A stretch of 64,000 nucleotides of DNA from Psychroflexus sediminis (GCF_900099815.1 NZ_FNCW01000005.1:62001-126000); one strand, 5' to 3'. Positions 53,174-62,181 are shown, counted from the stretch's first letter. Notes: generated from the letters alone by a model not told the origin. A program made the numbers and translations.

Positions 53174-54100
53174 CTAATAGCCTTTATCCACATCCACTTC
53201 ATTCATCAAAGACTCACCATTCTGCATGCGTCTGTAATTTTCCAACAACTGATTTGCTACCGACTCTGGGTCTGTCATACTGGCTACATGCGGTGTGATT
53301 TGAATATGGGGATGATTCCAGAAGGGATGAGACTCAGGTAAGGGTTCCTCCTGGAAAACATCCAAACTCGCTCCTTGGAGGATACCTCGGTCTATGGCTG
53401 ATATCAAATCTGCTTCCACTACATGTTCTCCTCTTGCTACATTTACCAAATAAGCATTTGACTTAAGTTTCTTGAAGACTTCAAGGTTTAAAATGCCTTT
53501 GGTTTTGGAGGTCACCGGGAGTAAACACACCAAAATCTGTGTGTTTTTCAAAAACTCATCGCGCTCATCTGCCCCATAAACTTTAATGCCGTCTACAGTT
53601 TTGGAGGTGTTCGCATAACCCCTCACATCAAACCCGTTTGCTTTTAAAACATTTCCAGCTGCCTGTCCCAAAACCCCGTAACCCATGATACCGACACTGG
53701 TTTTCTCAGGGGTTTGATAGGACTTCATTTTCCATGTCTTGGACGCCTGATCCTGAAGATGAGTAAAAAGATTTCGAGAGACCGCCAGGCATTGCAGCAA
53801 TACAAAATGGCTCATGTCTTTGGTCAATTGATCATCAACAATTCTTGTGACTTTTACATGTTCCGGGAGATTTTCATCTTTTAAAATATGATTTACTCCG
53901 GCACCCATGGAGGCGATCACCTTTAAATTGGGATAAGTTTGATAAAGCCCCTCAGGATGTTTCCAGGAAATAGCAAATTCTATATCTTCAGGTCTGTCGA
54001 CATCAGGATAAATTTGGATATCGAGAGATTCATTTTTTTCCTTCAGTGTGGAAGCCCACTTTTCCGGAGCTCTAGCAGTACTAACTAATACTATTGACAT
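53174..54100 (-). CDS. D-2-hydroxyacid dehydrogenase (glyoxylate/hydroxypyruvate reductase A-like)
   Basis: The 308-residue enzyme has the NAD(P) loop GYGVLGQAAGNVL near 140-152 and the active-site segments NVARGEHVVEADL near 220-232 (the arginine) and HPHIQITPHVASMTDP near 270 (the histidine), plus the glutamate of FQEEPLPESHPFW. It lines up best with GhrA-type reductases, which act on glyoxylate and hydroxypyruvate. The call of NADPH preference is only by family. It is cytoplasmic and appears monocistronic. Confidence 0.85.
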   Translation of the reverse strand: MSIVLVSTARAPEKWASTLKEKNESLDIQIYPDVDRPEDIEFAISWKHPEGLYQTYPNLKVIASMGAGVNHILKDENLPEHVKVTRIVDDQLTKDMSHFVLLQCLAVSRNLFTHLQDQASKTWKMKSYQTPEKTSVGIMGYGVLGQAAGNVLKANGFDVRGYANTSKTVDGIKVYGADERDEFLKNTQILVCLLPVTSKTKGILNLEVFKKLKSNAYLVNVARGEHVVEADLISAIDRGILQGASLDVFQEEPLPESHPFWNHPHIQITPHVASMTDPESVANQLLENYRRMQNGESLMNEVDVDKGY

Positions 54101-54184
54101 AAACTTTAAATTTTAAATTGGCCTTATACCTCAACTATTTCAAAATGGGGCACACTTGCCTGAATTCTCTAATAACAAATCACC

Positions 54185-54415
54185 CTAAGAACCTCCCATC
54201 ATCTGTTTAATGAGATCTAGGAGAGATTCTTCTCTCCAATAAAACCTAAGAAAAACCAAGGATATGATGAAAATAAAAAAGCCTAATAAAACAAACAAAG
54301 TTCCTTTATAATATTTGTTGTGTAAGCCTTTATCTTTGATGTAAGAGTAAATCAGAATAGAGACAAAAGCCACTACAAAAAAAATGATAAAGGCAATGCG
54401 GCCTGGAGTAAACAT
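54185..54415 (-). CDS. 76-residue membrane protein
   Basis: The protein has two hydrophobic helices (about 6-25 and 40-60) and a C-terminal part with LLDLIKQMMGGS. No family is recognised. It is divergent from the MazG-like gene, and the minus strand has TATTTTTG at 54433-54440, a possible -7 element 18 bases before its ATG. Confidence 0.6.
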   Translation of the reverse strand: MFTPGRIAFIIFFVVAFVSILIYSYIKDKGLHNKYYKGTLFVLLGFFIFIISLVFLRFYWREESLLDLIKQMMGGS

Positions 54416-54452
54416 AAATGTTTTATTTTAGACAAAAATACTCCATATTCTC

Positions 54453-54842
54453 ATGAAAAAACCCCTAGACCAGGTAAAAAAATTCCATAAAGCTTTTGGC
54501 TTGGATGTTTCAGAATCTCAAAAAGCCGACTTGGGACTCGATAAGAATTTGTTGCGATATAAACTTATGAGAGAAGAAAACGAAGAATATTTAGATGCCG
54601 CTACTCAGGGAGATATGGTAGAAGTCGCCGATGCTTTGGGGGATATGCTTTATATTTTATGCGGCACCATTATTTCTCACGGCATGCAACACAAAATTGA
54701 AGAAGTCTTTGAGGAAATCCATAGCAGTAACATGAGCAAACTTGGAGATAATGGTCTGCCAATTTACAGGAAGGATGGAAAAGTTTTAAAGGGACCCAAT
54801 TATTTAAGACCAGAACTCAAAAGGATTATTGAAGGGGATTAG
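54453..54842 (+). CDS. MazG-like nucleotide pyrophosphohydrolase
   Basis: The 129-residue protein has the EExxE and following acidic motif of the all-alpha NTP pyrophosphatase fold: REENEEYLDAATQGD near 35-49 and VADALGDMLYILCGT near 52-71. Enzymes of this fold remove pyrophosphate from (d)NTPs, often odd ones. There is one MazG-type domain only, as in the short versions found in Bacteroidota. It is followed by a repeat-like spacer. Confidence 0.85.
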   Translation: MKKPLDQVKKFHKAFGLDVSESQKADLGLDKNLLRYKLMREENEEYLDAATQGDMVEVADALGDMLYILCGTIISHGMQHKIEEVFEEIHSSNMSKLGDNGLPIYRKDGKVLKGPNYLRPELKRIIEGD

Positions 54843-54849
54843 TTTGTTA

Positions 54850-54985
54850 GTCTATGAATTGGTGAGTTCCTGAGTCTGGGATTCACTGAGGTTAACTCTG
54901 TGTTCTCTGTGACTTTGTGGTGAGTAGTGGTGAGTCTTTGAGTTGATGAGTGCTGAGTTCCCCTTCTTTGGTGGGGCAGAGGCAT
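54850..54985. repeat. Intergenic mosaic with a dispersed-repeat-like core and GAGT-rich stretches
   Basis: The spacer between two convergent genes is full of TGAGT/GTGAGT words. It contains AACTCTGTGTTCTCTGTGAC running on into TTTGTGGT (54894-54921), a phrase I recall from intergenic repeats of Bacteroidota and other phyla. A CCCC...GGGG mini-stem follows near 54960-54976. No gene is visible. The GTGAGT words echo the heptamer array at 2487. Confidence 0.5.
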
Positions 54986-54990
54986 CTTTT

Positions 54991-55605
54991 TTAAAACAAT
55001 CCGTTAATTTCTCCATCAATTTTATTTAAGATAACACCAAAGTCTTCAGGCTTATCCACAAAATCTAATTCATCTACATCTATGACGAGCAATTTTCCTT
55101 TGTCATAAGTTTGTATCCAGGCTTCGTAACGTTCGTTGAGCTTGTTGAGATAATCTATGGAAATAGAATTTTCATAATCCCGCCCTCTTTTCTGAATTTG
55201 CTTCACTAAATTGGGCACACTGCTTCTGAGATAAATCAACAAATCCGGCGCTTCTGTTACGGATAACATGAGATCGAACAGGGACGAGTAATTTTCAAAA
55301 TCTCTATTGGACATCAATCCCATCGCATGCAAATTGGGAGCAAAGATATAAGCATCCTCGTAGATGGTCCTATCTTGGATAATATCGATTTTATTTTCGC
55401 GAATTTGAAGGATTTGTCTAAATCGGCTGTTTAAAAAATAGATCTGCAAATTGAAAGACCAGCGCTTCATGTCTTCATAAAAATCCTGTAAAAACGGATT
55501 TTCTATAACATCTTCATATTCTGCTTTCCAATTGTAGTGTTTGGCGATAAGTTTAGTCAGCGTAGTTTTTCCAGCTCCTATATTTCCAGCGATTGCAACG
55601 TGCAT
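54991..55605 (-). CDS. Deoxynucleoside kinase
   Basis: The 204-residue enzyme phosphorylates deoxynucleosides for salvage. It has the P loop GNIGAGKTTLTKLIAKHY near 7-24, EDVIENPFLQDFYED near 36-50 and DRTIYEDAYIF near 78-88, with the DR(T/S)-type motif and the lid RGRDYE near 140. Base specificity (dA, dG or dC) cannot be decided by eye. It lies four bases after an exported protein gene. Confidence 0.9.
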   Translation of the reverse strand: MHVAIAGNIGAGKTTLTKLIAKHYNWKAEYEDVIENPFLQDFYEDMKRWSFNLQIYFLNSRFRQILQIRENKIDIIQDRTIYEDAYIFAPNLHAMGLMSNRDFENYSSLFDLMLSVTEAPDLLIYLRSSVPNLVKQIQKRGRDYENSISIDYLNKLNERYEAWIQTYDKGKLLVIDVDELDFVDKPEDFGVILNKIDGEINGLF

Positions 55606-55609
55606 AAAA

Positions 55610-56398
55610 TCAGTTATTTACTATATTATATTGGTACGTATAAAGTACTTTATCGCTGTAAATATAGAGGTTTTCACCATTGAAATAAAATTGATTGAAG
55701 CTAATTTCAGGTTTTTTAAATCTGATTTTGAATTCTGGATTTTTATCGAATAACTCTAAATAATTTTCGGTCTGAACCATGACTTGATTTTTGAAAATAT
55801 TGAATGAGACCGCTTCTTCAAATTTAAATTCATCGATAAGACTACCATTGATATTAAATTTTAAAAAGCCTTCAGGATGTCTCAGCCAAGAGAAATTGTA
55901 ATTGCTTCTGAAGCCTATAATTTCTTTAGTGAGCGGTAGTGAAGAACTTCTTGTACCCAAGGATTCGTAATTGAAAAGTTCTAACTGCTGCACTTCGGCA
56001 TTGAAGATCCAAAACAGATTATCCTTTGAAATTCCTGCAAAATCGAGGGTTTTGAAATCGGGGATAAAATTGAAGTTCACACGCTCAATTTCATTGAGCC
56101 GGTTGTCCACAATCACAATGGTATTGGCATCTTTGTAAAACAGAAGAATTTTAAGTGGATTCAACAAATCTACACCTTCAAGTTCGCCGAGTTGTAAATC
56201 CTGAAATTGAAATCTCTTTTGTTTTTCAGTTTTGTAAAACACATTGTTTTTAGAAAAATAGAGGTGTTGATAGGTATCAACTCCCCAGAACTCATCGGCA
56301 TCTACTGCCAGTCTGTCCACTAGCTTTAATCCGGAGGGTTGTGCACATAAAGCCAAGGCGAATGCATTCAGAAAAAAAAACACAAAAAAACGATTCAT
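55610..56398 (-). CDS. Exported protein of unknown function (beta-propeller-like)
   Basis: The 262-residue product starts with a signal peptide (MNRFFVFFFLNAFALALCAQ) and then shows short repeated strands such as NNVFYKTEKQKRFQF, ILLFYKDANTIVIVD and LFWIFNAEVQQLELFNY. These suggest a small beta-propeller. The frame is open for 25 codons upstream of this ATG, but only this start yields a signal peptide. It is exported to the periplasm or surface. It probably shares a transcript with the kinase gene. The function is unknown. Confidence 0.75.
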   Translation of the reverse strand: MNRFFVFFFLNAFALALCAQPSGLKLVDRLAVDADEFWGVDTYQHLYFSKNNVFYKTEKQKRFQFQDLQLGELEGVDLLNPLKILLFYKDANTIVIVDNRLNEIERVNFNFIPDFKTLDFAGISKDNLFWIFNAEVQQLELFNYESLGTRSSSLPLTKEIIGFRSNYNFSWLRHPEGFLKFNINGSLIDEFKFEEAVSFNIFKNQVMVQTENYLELFDKNPEFKIRFKKPEISFNQFYFNGENLYIYSDKVLYTYQYNIVNN

Positions 56399-56441
56399 GG
56401 AAAATTGATGTTGTGAAATATAGCAAATAAAGATTAGTGAT

Positions 56442-56765
56442 TCAAATTCCAGACCACAAACAGTCGAGGCCATCAGTAATCATGTGGAAGATCAGACCAA
56501 TACAAAAGAGTTTGATCCATTTATTTCCGATGATAAACAAACTAAAAATGTAAATAATAATTGCAATTTCGGAATGAAAGGTATGAAACCCAATGCTACA
56601 GCGGTTAGGGTCAAAAATGGGAGTTGCCCACAAATGGTCAACATCAACCAGCATTGTAGACGCTAAGATCAAATAAGCTTTCCAAAAATGCCCGGGGCTA
56701 TAAATCCATGCGATCAGCAGAATGACGATAAAGTGATTGGAGTAATGAACTAAAGTTTGCCACAT
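56442..56765 (-). CDS. DUF6122-like four-helix membrane protein
   Basis: The 107-residue protein has four membrane segments and a set of conserved polar motifs: MLVDVDHLWATPIFDPNRCSI near 39-59, FHTFHSE near 61-67, and FHMITDGLDC near 94-103. The D/H pattern resembles the metal-dependent membrane hydrolase fold of the YdjM/LexA-binding group. I recall it as DUF6122 of Flavobacteriia. It heads the group with the exported protein and the kinase. Confidence 0.7.
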   Translation of the reverse strand: MWQTLVHYSNHFIVILLIAWIYSPGHFWKAYLILASTMLVDVDHLWATPIFDPNRCSIGFHTFHSEIAIIIYIFSLFIIGNKWIKLFCIGLIFHMITDGLDCLWSGI

Positions 56766-56860
56766 TTTTTTGTCCTAAGTATTCTTGCAAAATACAGTTA
56801 AACAGCTCTTAAACACAAGTCGTTTTAATGAATTATTATCCTTTTACCCAACTAAAATCT

Positions 56861-56868
56861 TATTTTTG
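56861..56868 (+). promoter_or_regulatory. Putative -7 element (TATTTTTG) for rpe
   Basis: TATTTTTG fits TAnnTTTG and lies 18 bases before the rpe ATG. The upstream place has TTTTAC and not TTG. Confidence 0.4.
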
Positions 56869-56885
56869 CAAAAAAAAACACTCTC

Positions 56886-57548
56886 ATGAGCAACAAACTT
56901 ATTGCCCCCTCTCTACTGGCAGCAGATTTTGCAAATCTGCAACGCGACATAGAGCTTATAAACGACAGCGAAGCAGATTGGTTCCACATCGATATTATGG
57001 ATGGTGTTTTTGTGCCAAACATTTCTTATGGAATGCCGGTTTTAAAAGCCATGACCAAGCATACCAAGAAATTTGTAGATGTTCACTTAATGATTGTAGA
57101 TCCGGATCGCTACATCAAGGAATTTGCAGATTTGGGAGCGAATATGCTTACGGTCCATTATGAAGCCTGTACACATCTGCATAGAAGTTTGCAATCTATC
57201 AAACAACACGGGATGCAGGCTGGAGTGGCCTTGAATCCTCACACCAGCGTTGAGCTGCTGAGAGATACGATCAATGATATTGATATGGTTTGCCTGATGA
57301 GCGTTAATCCAGGCTTTGGCGGTCAGCATTTTATCGAACGAAGCTTTGATAAAGTGAAGCAGCTTAAGGCTTTGATAAAAGAAGAAAATGCTTCTACCAA
57401 AATTGAAGTCGATGGCGGAGTCACCGATAAAAATGCAAAAAAACTGGTAGATATGGGTGCAGATGTTTTAGTTGCTGGCAGTTATATCTTTAAGGCTGAA
57501 AACCCGAAACAAACCATTTCAGATTTAAAAAAATTAATAAATAAATAA
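56886..57548 (+). CDS. rpe: Ribulose-phosphate 3-epimerase
   Basis: Rpe interconverts ribulose 5-phosphate and xylulose 5-phosphate in the pentose phosphate pathway. The 220-residue TIM-barrel protein has IAPSLLAADFANLQRD at the start, the metal-site segment WFHIDIMDGVFVPNISYG near 31-48, VHLMIVDPDRYI near 66-77, CLMSVNPGFGGQHF near 136-149 and KIEVDGGVTDKN near 170. It is followed two bases later by the ypdA gene. Confidence 0.96.
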   Translation: MSNKLIAPSLLAADFANLQRDIELINDSEADWFHIDIMDGVFVPNISYGMPVLKAMTKHTKKFVDVHLMIVDPDRYIKEFADLGANMLTVHYEACTHLHRSLQSIKQHGMQAGVALNPHTSVELLRDTINDIDMVCLMSVNPGFGGQHFIERSFDKVKQLKALIKEENASTKIEVDGGVTDKNAKKLVDMGADVLVAGSYIFKAENPKQTISDLKKLINK

Positions 57549-57550
57549 GT

Positions 57551-58510
57551 ATGCTATATGATGTTTTGATTATTGGAGGCGGTCCCATTGGGATTGCATG
57601 TGCATTGGAGGCGAAGAAGAAAAACCTTTCTTACATCATTATAGAAAAAGGAACTTTGGTCAATTCCATTTACAATTATCCAGATAAAATGACTTTCTTT
57701 TCCACTTCAGAAAAGCTAGAGCTGGATGATATTCCTTTTGTGAGTAATAGTCCAAAACCTAGCAAACAAGAAGCCTTAGAGTACTACAGAAGAATTGTGG
57801 AATCCAAGCAAATTCATATTCAATTATTTGAAAAAGTAGAGCGTGTAAAAAATGAAGATCATGTGTTTACAACCACTACTTCAAAATCTACGTACCAATC
57901 CAAAAATTTAGTACTGGCCACCGGATTTTATGACATCCCCAATTACTTGAATATTCCTGGAGAAGATCTAGACAAAGTCACACACTACTATAGGGATCCT
58001 CATTACTATGCCACACAAAAGGTGGTGGTGGTAGGCGCAAGCAATTCTTCTGTGGACGCTGCTTTGGAGACCTACAGAAAAGGAGCTGAAGTGACCATGA
58101 TTGTTCGTGGGGAACAAATTGGCGAGCGTGTCAAATACTGGGTAAGACCGGATGTTATCAACAGAATAGAGGAGGGAAGTATCAAAGCTTTTTTCAATTC
58201 TGAACTGACAGAAATTGGAGAAGATTACGTAAGGTTTAAAGACAAAAATGGAAAAATTCAGACCCTGGAAAATGATTTTGTATTAGCACTTACGGGGTAT
58301 AGACCCAATTTCGAGTTTTTAGAAAAAATGGGAATTGAATTGAGCGATGACCAGCTTTCCATTCCCAAGTACGATAAACAAACCATGAAAACCAATATCG
58401 AAGGCATTTATTTGGCAGGTGTCATCTGTGGCGGTATGGAAACTCATAAGTGGTTTATCGAAAACTCAAGAATACATGCCAAAATGATTATGGAGGATAT
58501 TAAATCTTAA
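57551..58510 (+). CDS. ypdA: YpdA family bacillithiol disulfide reductase
   Basis: The 319-residue FAD/NAD(P)H protein has IIGGGPIGIACALEAKKK near 6-23, LVLATGFYDIPNYLNIPGE near 119-137, and a second dinucleotide fold VVVVGASNSSVDAALETYRKG near 157-177. YpdA (Bdr) recycles bacillithiol disulfide with NADPH in Gram-positive bacteria, and it is also found in Bacteroidota. The thioredoxin reductase CxxC is absent, as in this family. Its presence suggests bacillithiol as the low-molecular-weight thiol. It is likely co-transcribed with rpe. Confidence 0.85.
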   Translation: MLYDVLIIGGGPIGIACALEAKKKNLSYIIIEKGTLVNSIYNYPDKMTFFSTSEKLELDDIPFVSNSPKPSKQEALEYYRRIVESKQIHIQLFEKVERVKNEDHVFTTTTSKSTYQSKNLVLATGFYDIPNYLNIPGEDLDKVTHYYRDPHYYATQKVVVVGASNSSVDAALETYRKGAEVTMIVRGEQIGERVKYWVRPDVINRIEEGSIKAFFNSELTEIGEDYVRFKDKNGKIQTLENDFVLALTGYRPNFEFLEKMGIELSDDQLSIPKYDKQTMKTNIEGIYLAGVICGGMETHKWFIENSRIHAKMIMEDIKS

Positions 58511-58558
58511 TTAAGTTTTGTGCAAAGTTCTGTTTTAAGAATTTAGCTATATTTAGGC

Positions 58559-59470
58559 ATGCCAAAGACCAAATTAAGCAAATATTATTCTCAGTTAAAT
58601 TCTTTTGTTCTTTCTGAAAGCCTCAAAGAGAAACTGGAAAAGGTAATCGTTATTACCGCTATCTTAAGTTTCCTGATACATCTGGCCATTATTGGTCTGA
58701 TTGACTTTGACCTTATAGATTTCGGGGGATATGACGGTAATCTGATCATTAGTCCCATTTCGGCCATCTACACACCCTTCTCGATTATTCTGATCTATGA
58801 AGTTTACCTGCTTGTATTTTATCTACCCAAGTCCATCACCATCTACATCGGCAAGCAATACGAAATCATTACCCTCATTTTGATTCGGAAAATATTCTAC
58901 GATTTATCCAATTTACAGTTTTCTTCAGACTGGTTTTCCATAGAGGCAGATATTCAGTTTACCATTGACCTCGTCTCTACGTTAATCCTGTTCTTTTTAA
59001 TATTTCAATTCTACAGATTGAATTCTAAAAATAAAGCTGAAAAGGAAAAAATCACTACCAAAACAAAATCACACATCCAGGTTAAAAAAGTATTTGCAAC
59101 TGTTTTGGTTCCGGCTATTGTAGTCCTGGCCTTGTTTTCCTTTGGGTCCTGGTTTTATGATACACTCACCGGTACCGATTACTCCTCTACCTCCATCAAG
59201 ACTGTAAACACTATATTTTTTGATGATTTTTTCACCGTATTAATCCTCATTGATGTGCTCTTACTTCTCTTTTCATTTTTACAAACCGAAGAATTCAGCA
59301 GAGTGATACGCAATTCAGGATTTGTAATTTCAACCATTCTCATCAAATTATCATTCTCTGCAGATAACATCATCAATACGATATTAATCATAGTAGCCGT
59401 AAGCTTTGGTGTTTTAATCCTTTACATTTACAATCAATATTTCAAACTGAATAAAACGCTCAAAGCTTAA
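58559..59470 (+). CDS. Membrane protein with about seven helices, unknown function
   Basis: The 303-residue protein has membrane segments at about 31-50, 72-91, 97-113, 135-154, 181-202, 219-240 and 270-292, with a lysine-rich cytoplasmic loop (KNKAEKEKITTKTKSH) near 158-173. I do not recognise a family, and no catalytic motif stands out. The plus-strand element TATATTTA at 58548 is one base off the promoter consensus. It lies between two flavoprotein genes on the same strand but may be transcribed alone. Confidence 0.7.
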   Translation: MPKTKLSKYYSQLNSFVLSESLKEKLEKVIVITAILSFLIHLAIIGLIDFDLIDFGGYDGNLIISPISAIYTPFSIILIYEVYLLVFYLPKSITIYIGKQYEIITLILIRKIFYDLSNLQFSSDWFSIEADIQFTIDLVSTLILFFLIFQFYRLNSKNKAEKEKITTKTKSHIQVKKVFATVLVPAIVVLALFSFGSWFYDTLTGTDYSSTSIKTVNTIFFDDFFTVLILIDVLLLLFSFLQTEEFSRVIRNSGFVISTILIKLSFSADNIINTILIIVAVSFGVLILYIYNQYFKLNKTLKA

Positions 59471-59519
59471 GCATTTGCCATTGTCGTTTAAAATTTTATA
59501 TTGGAGTAAACCTTGAAAA

Positions 59520-60584
59520 ATGTACGATTTTATAATTATTGGTGCTGCACAGGCTGGACTTTCCATGGCTTATGAACTTGAGCAGCTGGGAAAAAATTAT
59601 ATAGTCTTGGATAAAGAAAAGGAAATAGGCGCTTCCTGGCTCAAGCGCTGGGATTCGCTCAGGCTTTTTACCCCTTCAGAATTTAATAATTTGAAAGGCA
59701 TGGATTTTCCTAAACCCAAAGGGCATTATCCCAATAAATATGAAGTGGCCGATTATTTCAAAGCCTATGTGGAGAACTTTGAAATTCCCATAAGGTTCGA
59801 CACCCTGGTGATCGAAATTCAGGATAAAACCGATCATTTTGTCGTTAAACATGAGGAGGGATCTTTTGATTCCAGACAAGTCATTGTTGCTACAGGACCG
59901 TTCCATATCCCGTATACCCCTCCTTTTCATACCAAAATAGACTCTTCCATCTTTCAGATTCATAGTGATTATTACAAAAATCCGGGTCAGCTGCAGGATG
60001 GAAAAGCCATGGTCGTAGGGGCCGGAGATTCCGGGTATCAAATCCTGGATGAAATTTCCAATACCCGCAGGGATGTTTATTTCTCCGGAGATACCGAGGT
60101 GAAAACACTGCCTCAGGAATTCCTAGGTAAAACCTTATGGTGGTGGTTTACAAAAACCGGCTATTTAAGTTTTGGAAAAGATTCTTGGCTTGGCAAAAAA
60201 ATAAGCGAATCTAAACAACCTGTTATTGGGGTAGATGTGAAGGGCATTTTGAACAAAAAAAATGTGATTCCAGTCGGGAAAACCGTCGATGCCAAACAGG
60301 AATTGATTATCACCGAAGAAGCCAAATTGGATGATATTAAAAACATCATCTGGGCGACGGGCTACCGGCCTAAATTCGACTGGATTGAAGGTCTGGAGCT
60401 CGATAAGAACGGCTATCCTGTTCATGAGAGAGGTGTCAGTAACGTGGAAGGTCTTTACTTTATCGGTCTGCCATGGCTACATACTCGAGCTTCAGCTACG
60501 CTTGGCGGCATCAAAAAAGATGCAGATTATCTGGGTGGTTATATCAAACACAAAGCTTCAGACCGAGAATCCGTTTTGGTTTAA
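59520..60584 (+). CDS. Flavin-dependent oxidoreductase/monooxygenase (CzcO/FMO-like)
   Basis: The 354-residue FAD protein has IIGAAQAGLSMAYELEQLG near 5-23, GASWLKRWDSLRLFTPSEF near 37-55, VIVATGPFHIPYTPPF near 122-137, and a second nucleotide site AMVVGAGDSGYQILDEIS near 164-181. WATGYRPKFDWIEG near 278-291 is the family's closing motif. The group includes putative flavin monooxygenases such as CzcO, ArsO and YUCCA-like enzymes. The substrate is unknown. Its stop is followed directly by a terminator shared with sucC. Confidence 0.8.
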   Translation: MYDFIIIGAAQAGLSMAYELEQLGKNYIVLDKEKEIGASWLKRWDSLRLFTPSEFNNLKGMDFPKPKGHYPNKYEVADYFKAYVENFEIPIRFDTLVIEIQDKTDHFVVKHEEGSFDSRQVIVATGPFHIPYTPPFHTKIDSSIFQIHSDYYKNPGQLQDGKAMVVGAGDSGYQILDEISNTRRDVYFSGDTEVKTLPQEFLGKTLWWWFTKTGYLSFGKDSWLGKKISESKQPVIGVDVKGILNKKNVIPVGKTVDAKQELIITEEAKLDDIKNIIWATGYRPKFDWIEGLELDKNGYPVHERGVSNVEGLYFIGLPWLHTRASATLGGIKKDADYLGGYIKHKASDRESVLV

Positions 60585-60585
60585 C

Positions 60586-60613
60586 AAAAAACCCTCGATA
60601 AATCGAGGGTTTT
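60586..60613. terminator. Bidirectional terminator between the flavoprotein gene and sucC
   Basis: AAAAACCCTCGAT pairs with ATCGAGGGTTTT across a short AA loop, giving a strong stem one base after the flavoprotein stop and about 26 bases after the sucC stop on the other strand. Confidence 0.85.
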
Positions 60614-60638
60614 GGAATTGTATGAAATGGATGTTTTA

Positions 60639-61832
60639 TCAATCTAAAACTTCATGAACTTTATCTGCAGCTTCTTTAAACTGAACTGCTGTTTTCACGT
60701 TGATTCCAGCGTCGTTGATAAGTTCCACAGCTTTTTCAGCGTTGGTCCCCTGAAGTCTTACGATGATAGGCACTTTGATTTCATCACCCATATTTTTGTA
60801 AGCTTCAATAATTCCTTCAGCAACACGATCACATCTTACGATACCGCCAAAAATATTGATCAGAATCGCCTCCACTTTATCGTCTTTTAAAATCAGCTTA
60901 AAAGCTTTTTCAACGCGTTTGGCATCTGCAGTACCACCAACATCAAGGAAGTTGGCAGGCTCTCCACCGGCAAATTTGATCAAATCCATTGTCGCCATGG
61001 CAAGGCCGGCTCCGTTGACCATGCAGCCTACGTTCCCGTCAAGATTTACATAGCTCAAACCAGCTTCTCTGGCTTCTACTTCGGTAGCGTCTTCTTCACG
61101 CGTGTCCCGCATGCTTTGGTAATCTTTATGTCTGAATAAAGCTGAATCGTCTAAGGTAACTTTAGCATCAACAGCAATAATTTTGTCATCACTTGTTTTC
61201 AGGACAGGATTGATTTCAAACAATGAAGAATCTGATCCATCATAAGCTTCATAGAGTGAAGTCACGAACTTGGTCATCTCTTTAAAGGCTTTTCCTTCCA
61301 AACCAAAATTGAAGGCAATTTTTCGAGCCTGAAAAGGAAGAATTCCCGTAGCAGGATCGATTTCTTCTGTAAAAATTTTTTCTGGTGTTTTATCTGCAAC
61401 ACTTTCGATATCCATTCCCCCTTCCGGAGAATACATAATCATGTTACGTCCTGTAGCTCGGTTTAGCAATACAGACATATAATATTCTTCGGGCTCATTA
61501 TCACCCGGATAATAAACATCCTCTGTCACAAGCACCTGGTGTACTTCTTTACCTTCTTTACTTGTTTGAGGGGTTACCAAATGCATTCCTAAAATCTCAT
61601 CTGCAAGTTGCTCAACTTCTTTTAAGTTTTTGGCGAGTTTCACACCCCCACCTTTACCACGTCCACCGGCATGGACCTGGGCTTTAATCACGTGCCATCC
61701 CGTTCCAGTTTCTTCAGTAAGCTTTTTTGCAGCTTCAACAGCTTCTTTTGGAGTTTTTGCAACTATTCCTTTTTGGATAGCAACGCCAAAACTACTTAGT
61801 ATTTCTTTGCCTTGATATTCATGTAGATTCAT
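60639..61832 (-). CDS. sucC: Succinyl-CoA ligase [ADP-forming] subunit beta
   Basis: SucC forms, with SucD, the TCA-cycle enzyme that makes succinate and ATP (or GTP) from succinyl-CoA. The 397-residue ATP-grasp protein has MNLHEYQGKEILSSFGV at the start, KAQVHAGGRGKGGGVKLAK near 50-68, FEINPVLKTSDDKIIAVDAK near 205-224, and GNVGCMVNGAGLAMATMDLI near 265-284. FGGIVRCDRVAEGI near 330 carries the phosphohistidine-loop contacts. No sucD gene is adjacent. Confidence 0.96.
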   Translation of the reverse strand: MNLHEYQGKEILSSFGVAIQKGIVAKTPKEAVEAAKKLTEETGTGWHVIKAQVHAGGRGKGGGVKLAKNLKEVEQLADEILGMHLVTPQTSKEGKEVHQVLVTEDVYYPGDNEPEEYYMSVLLNRATGRNMIMYSPEGGMDIESVADKTPEKIFTEEIDPATGILPFQARKIAFNFGLEGKAFKEMTKFVTSLYEAYDGSDSSLFEINPVLKTSDDKIIAVDAKVTLDDSALFRHKDYQSMRDTREEDATEVEAREAGLSYVNLDGNVGCMVNGAGLAMATMDLIKFAGGEPANFLDVGGTADAKRVEKAFKLILKDDKVEAILINIFGGIVRCDRVAEGIIEAYKNMGDEIKVPIIVRLQGTNAEKAVELINDAGINVKTAVQFKEAADKVHEVLD

Positions 61833-61862
61833 AATCAGGTTTTATGATATAAATTTGGTTCA

Positions 61863-61892
61863 CAAAAGTAATAATTTAAAGTTTGGCTACAA
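61863..61892 (-). promoter_or_regulatory. Promoter of sucC
   Basis: On the minus strand TTG (61890-61892) is followed after exactly 19 bases by TACTTTTG (61863-61870), a full match to the Bacteroidetes housekeeping promoter. It lies about 30 bases before the sucC ATG. Confidence 0.75.
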
Positions 61893-61956
61893 TAATTTAA
61901 AAGGGTTTCTTAGCATCCTAAGCAAAAGCTTATTTCGTAATGATAATTAACATCAA

Positions 61957-62181
61957 ATGAATTCCGAACCTCATAAAAAAGCTTTACTTGAATTGGCGAA
62001 TGCCAAAATGCATTTTGGCAAATACAAAGGCTTTTATCTTTCAGACATTCCAGAATATTATTTGATATGGTATAGGCGTAAAGGCTTTCCAGATAATAAG
62101 CTGGGTCAACAGATGCAGGAAGTACTCGAACTGAAAGAAAATGGCCTGGAGTATCTCTTGAGAAAAATCAGGAAAAGCTAA
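61957..62181 (+). CDS. DUF3820 family protein
   Basis: The 74-residue protein has the DUF3820 core MHFGKYKGFYLSDIPEYYLIWY near 18-39 and KGFPDNKLGQQMQEVLELK near 42-60. The family is small, cytoplasmic and widespread. Some members are labelled quorum-sensing-regulated virulence factor and others occur next to or inside exonuclease-type proteins, so a nucleic-acid role is possible but untested. It lies 83 bases before pyrG. Confidence 0.8.
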   Translation: MNSEPHKKALLELANAKMHFGKYKGFYLSDIPEYYLIWYRRKGFPDNKLGQQMQEVLELKENGLEYLLRKIRKS

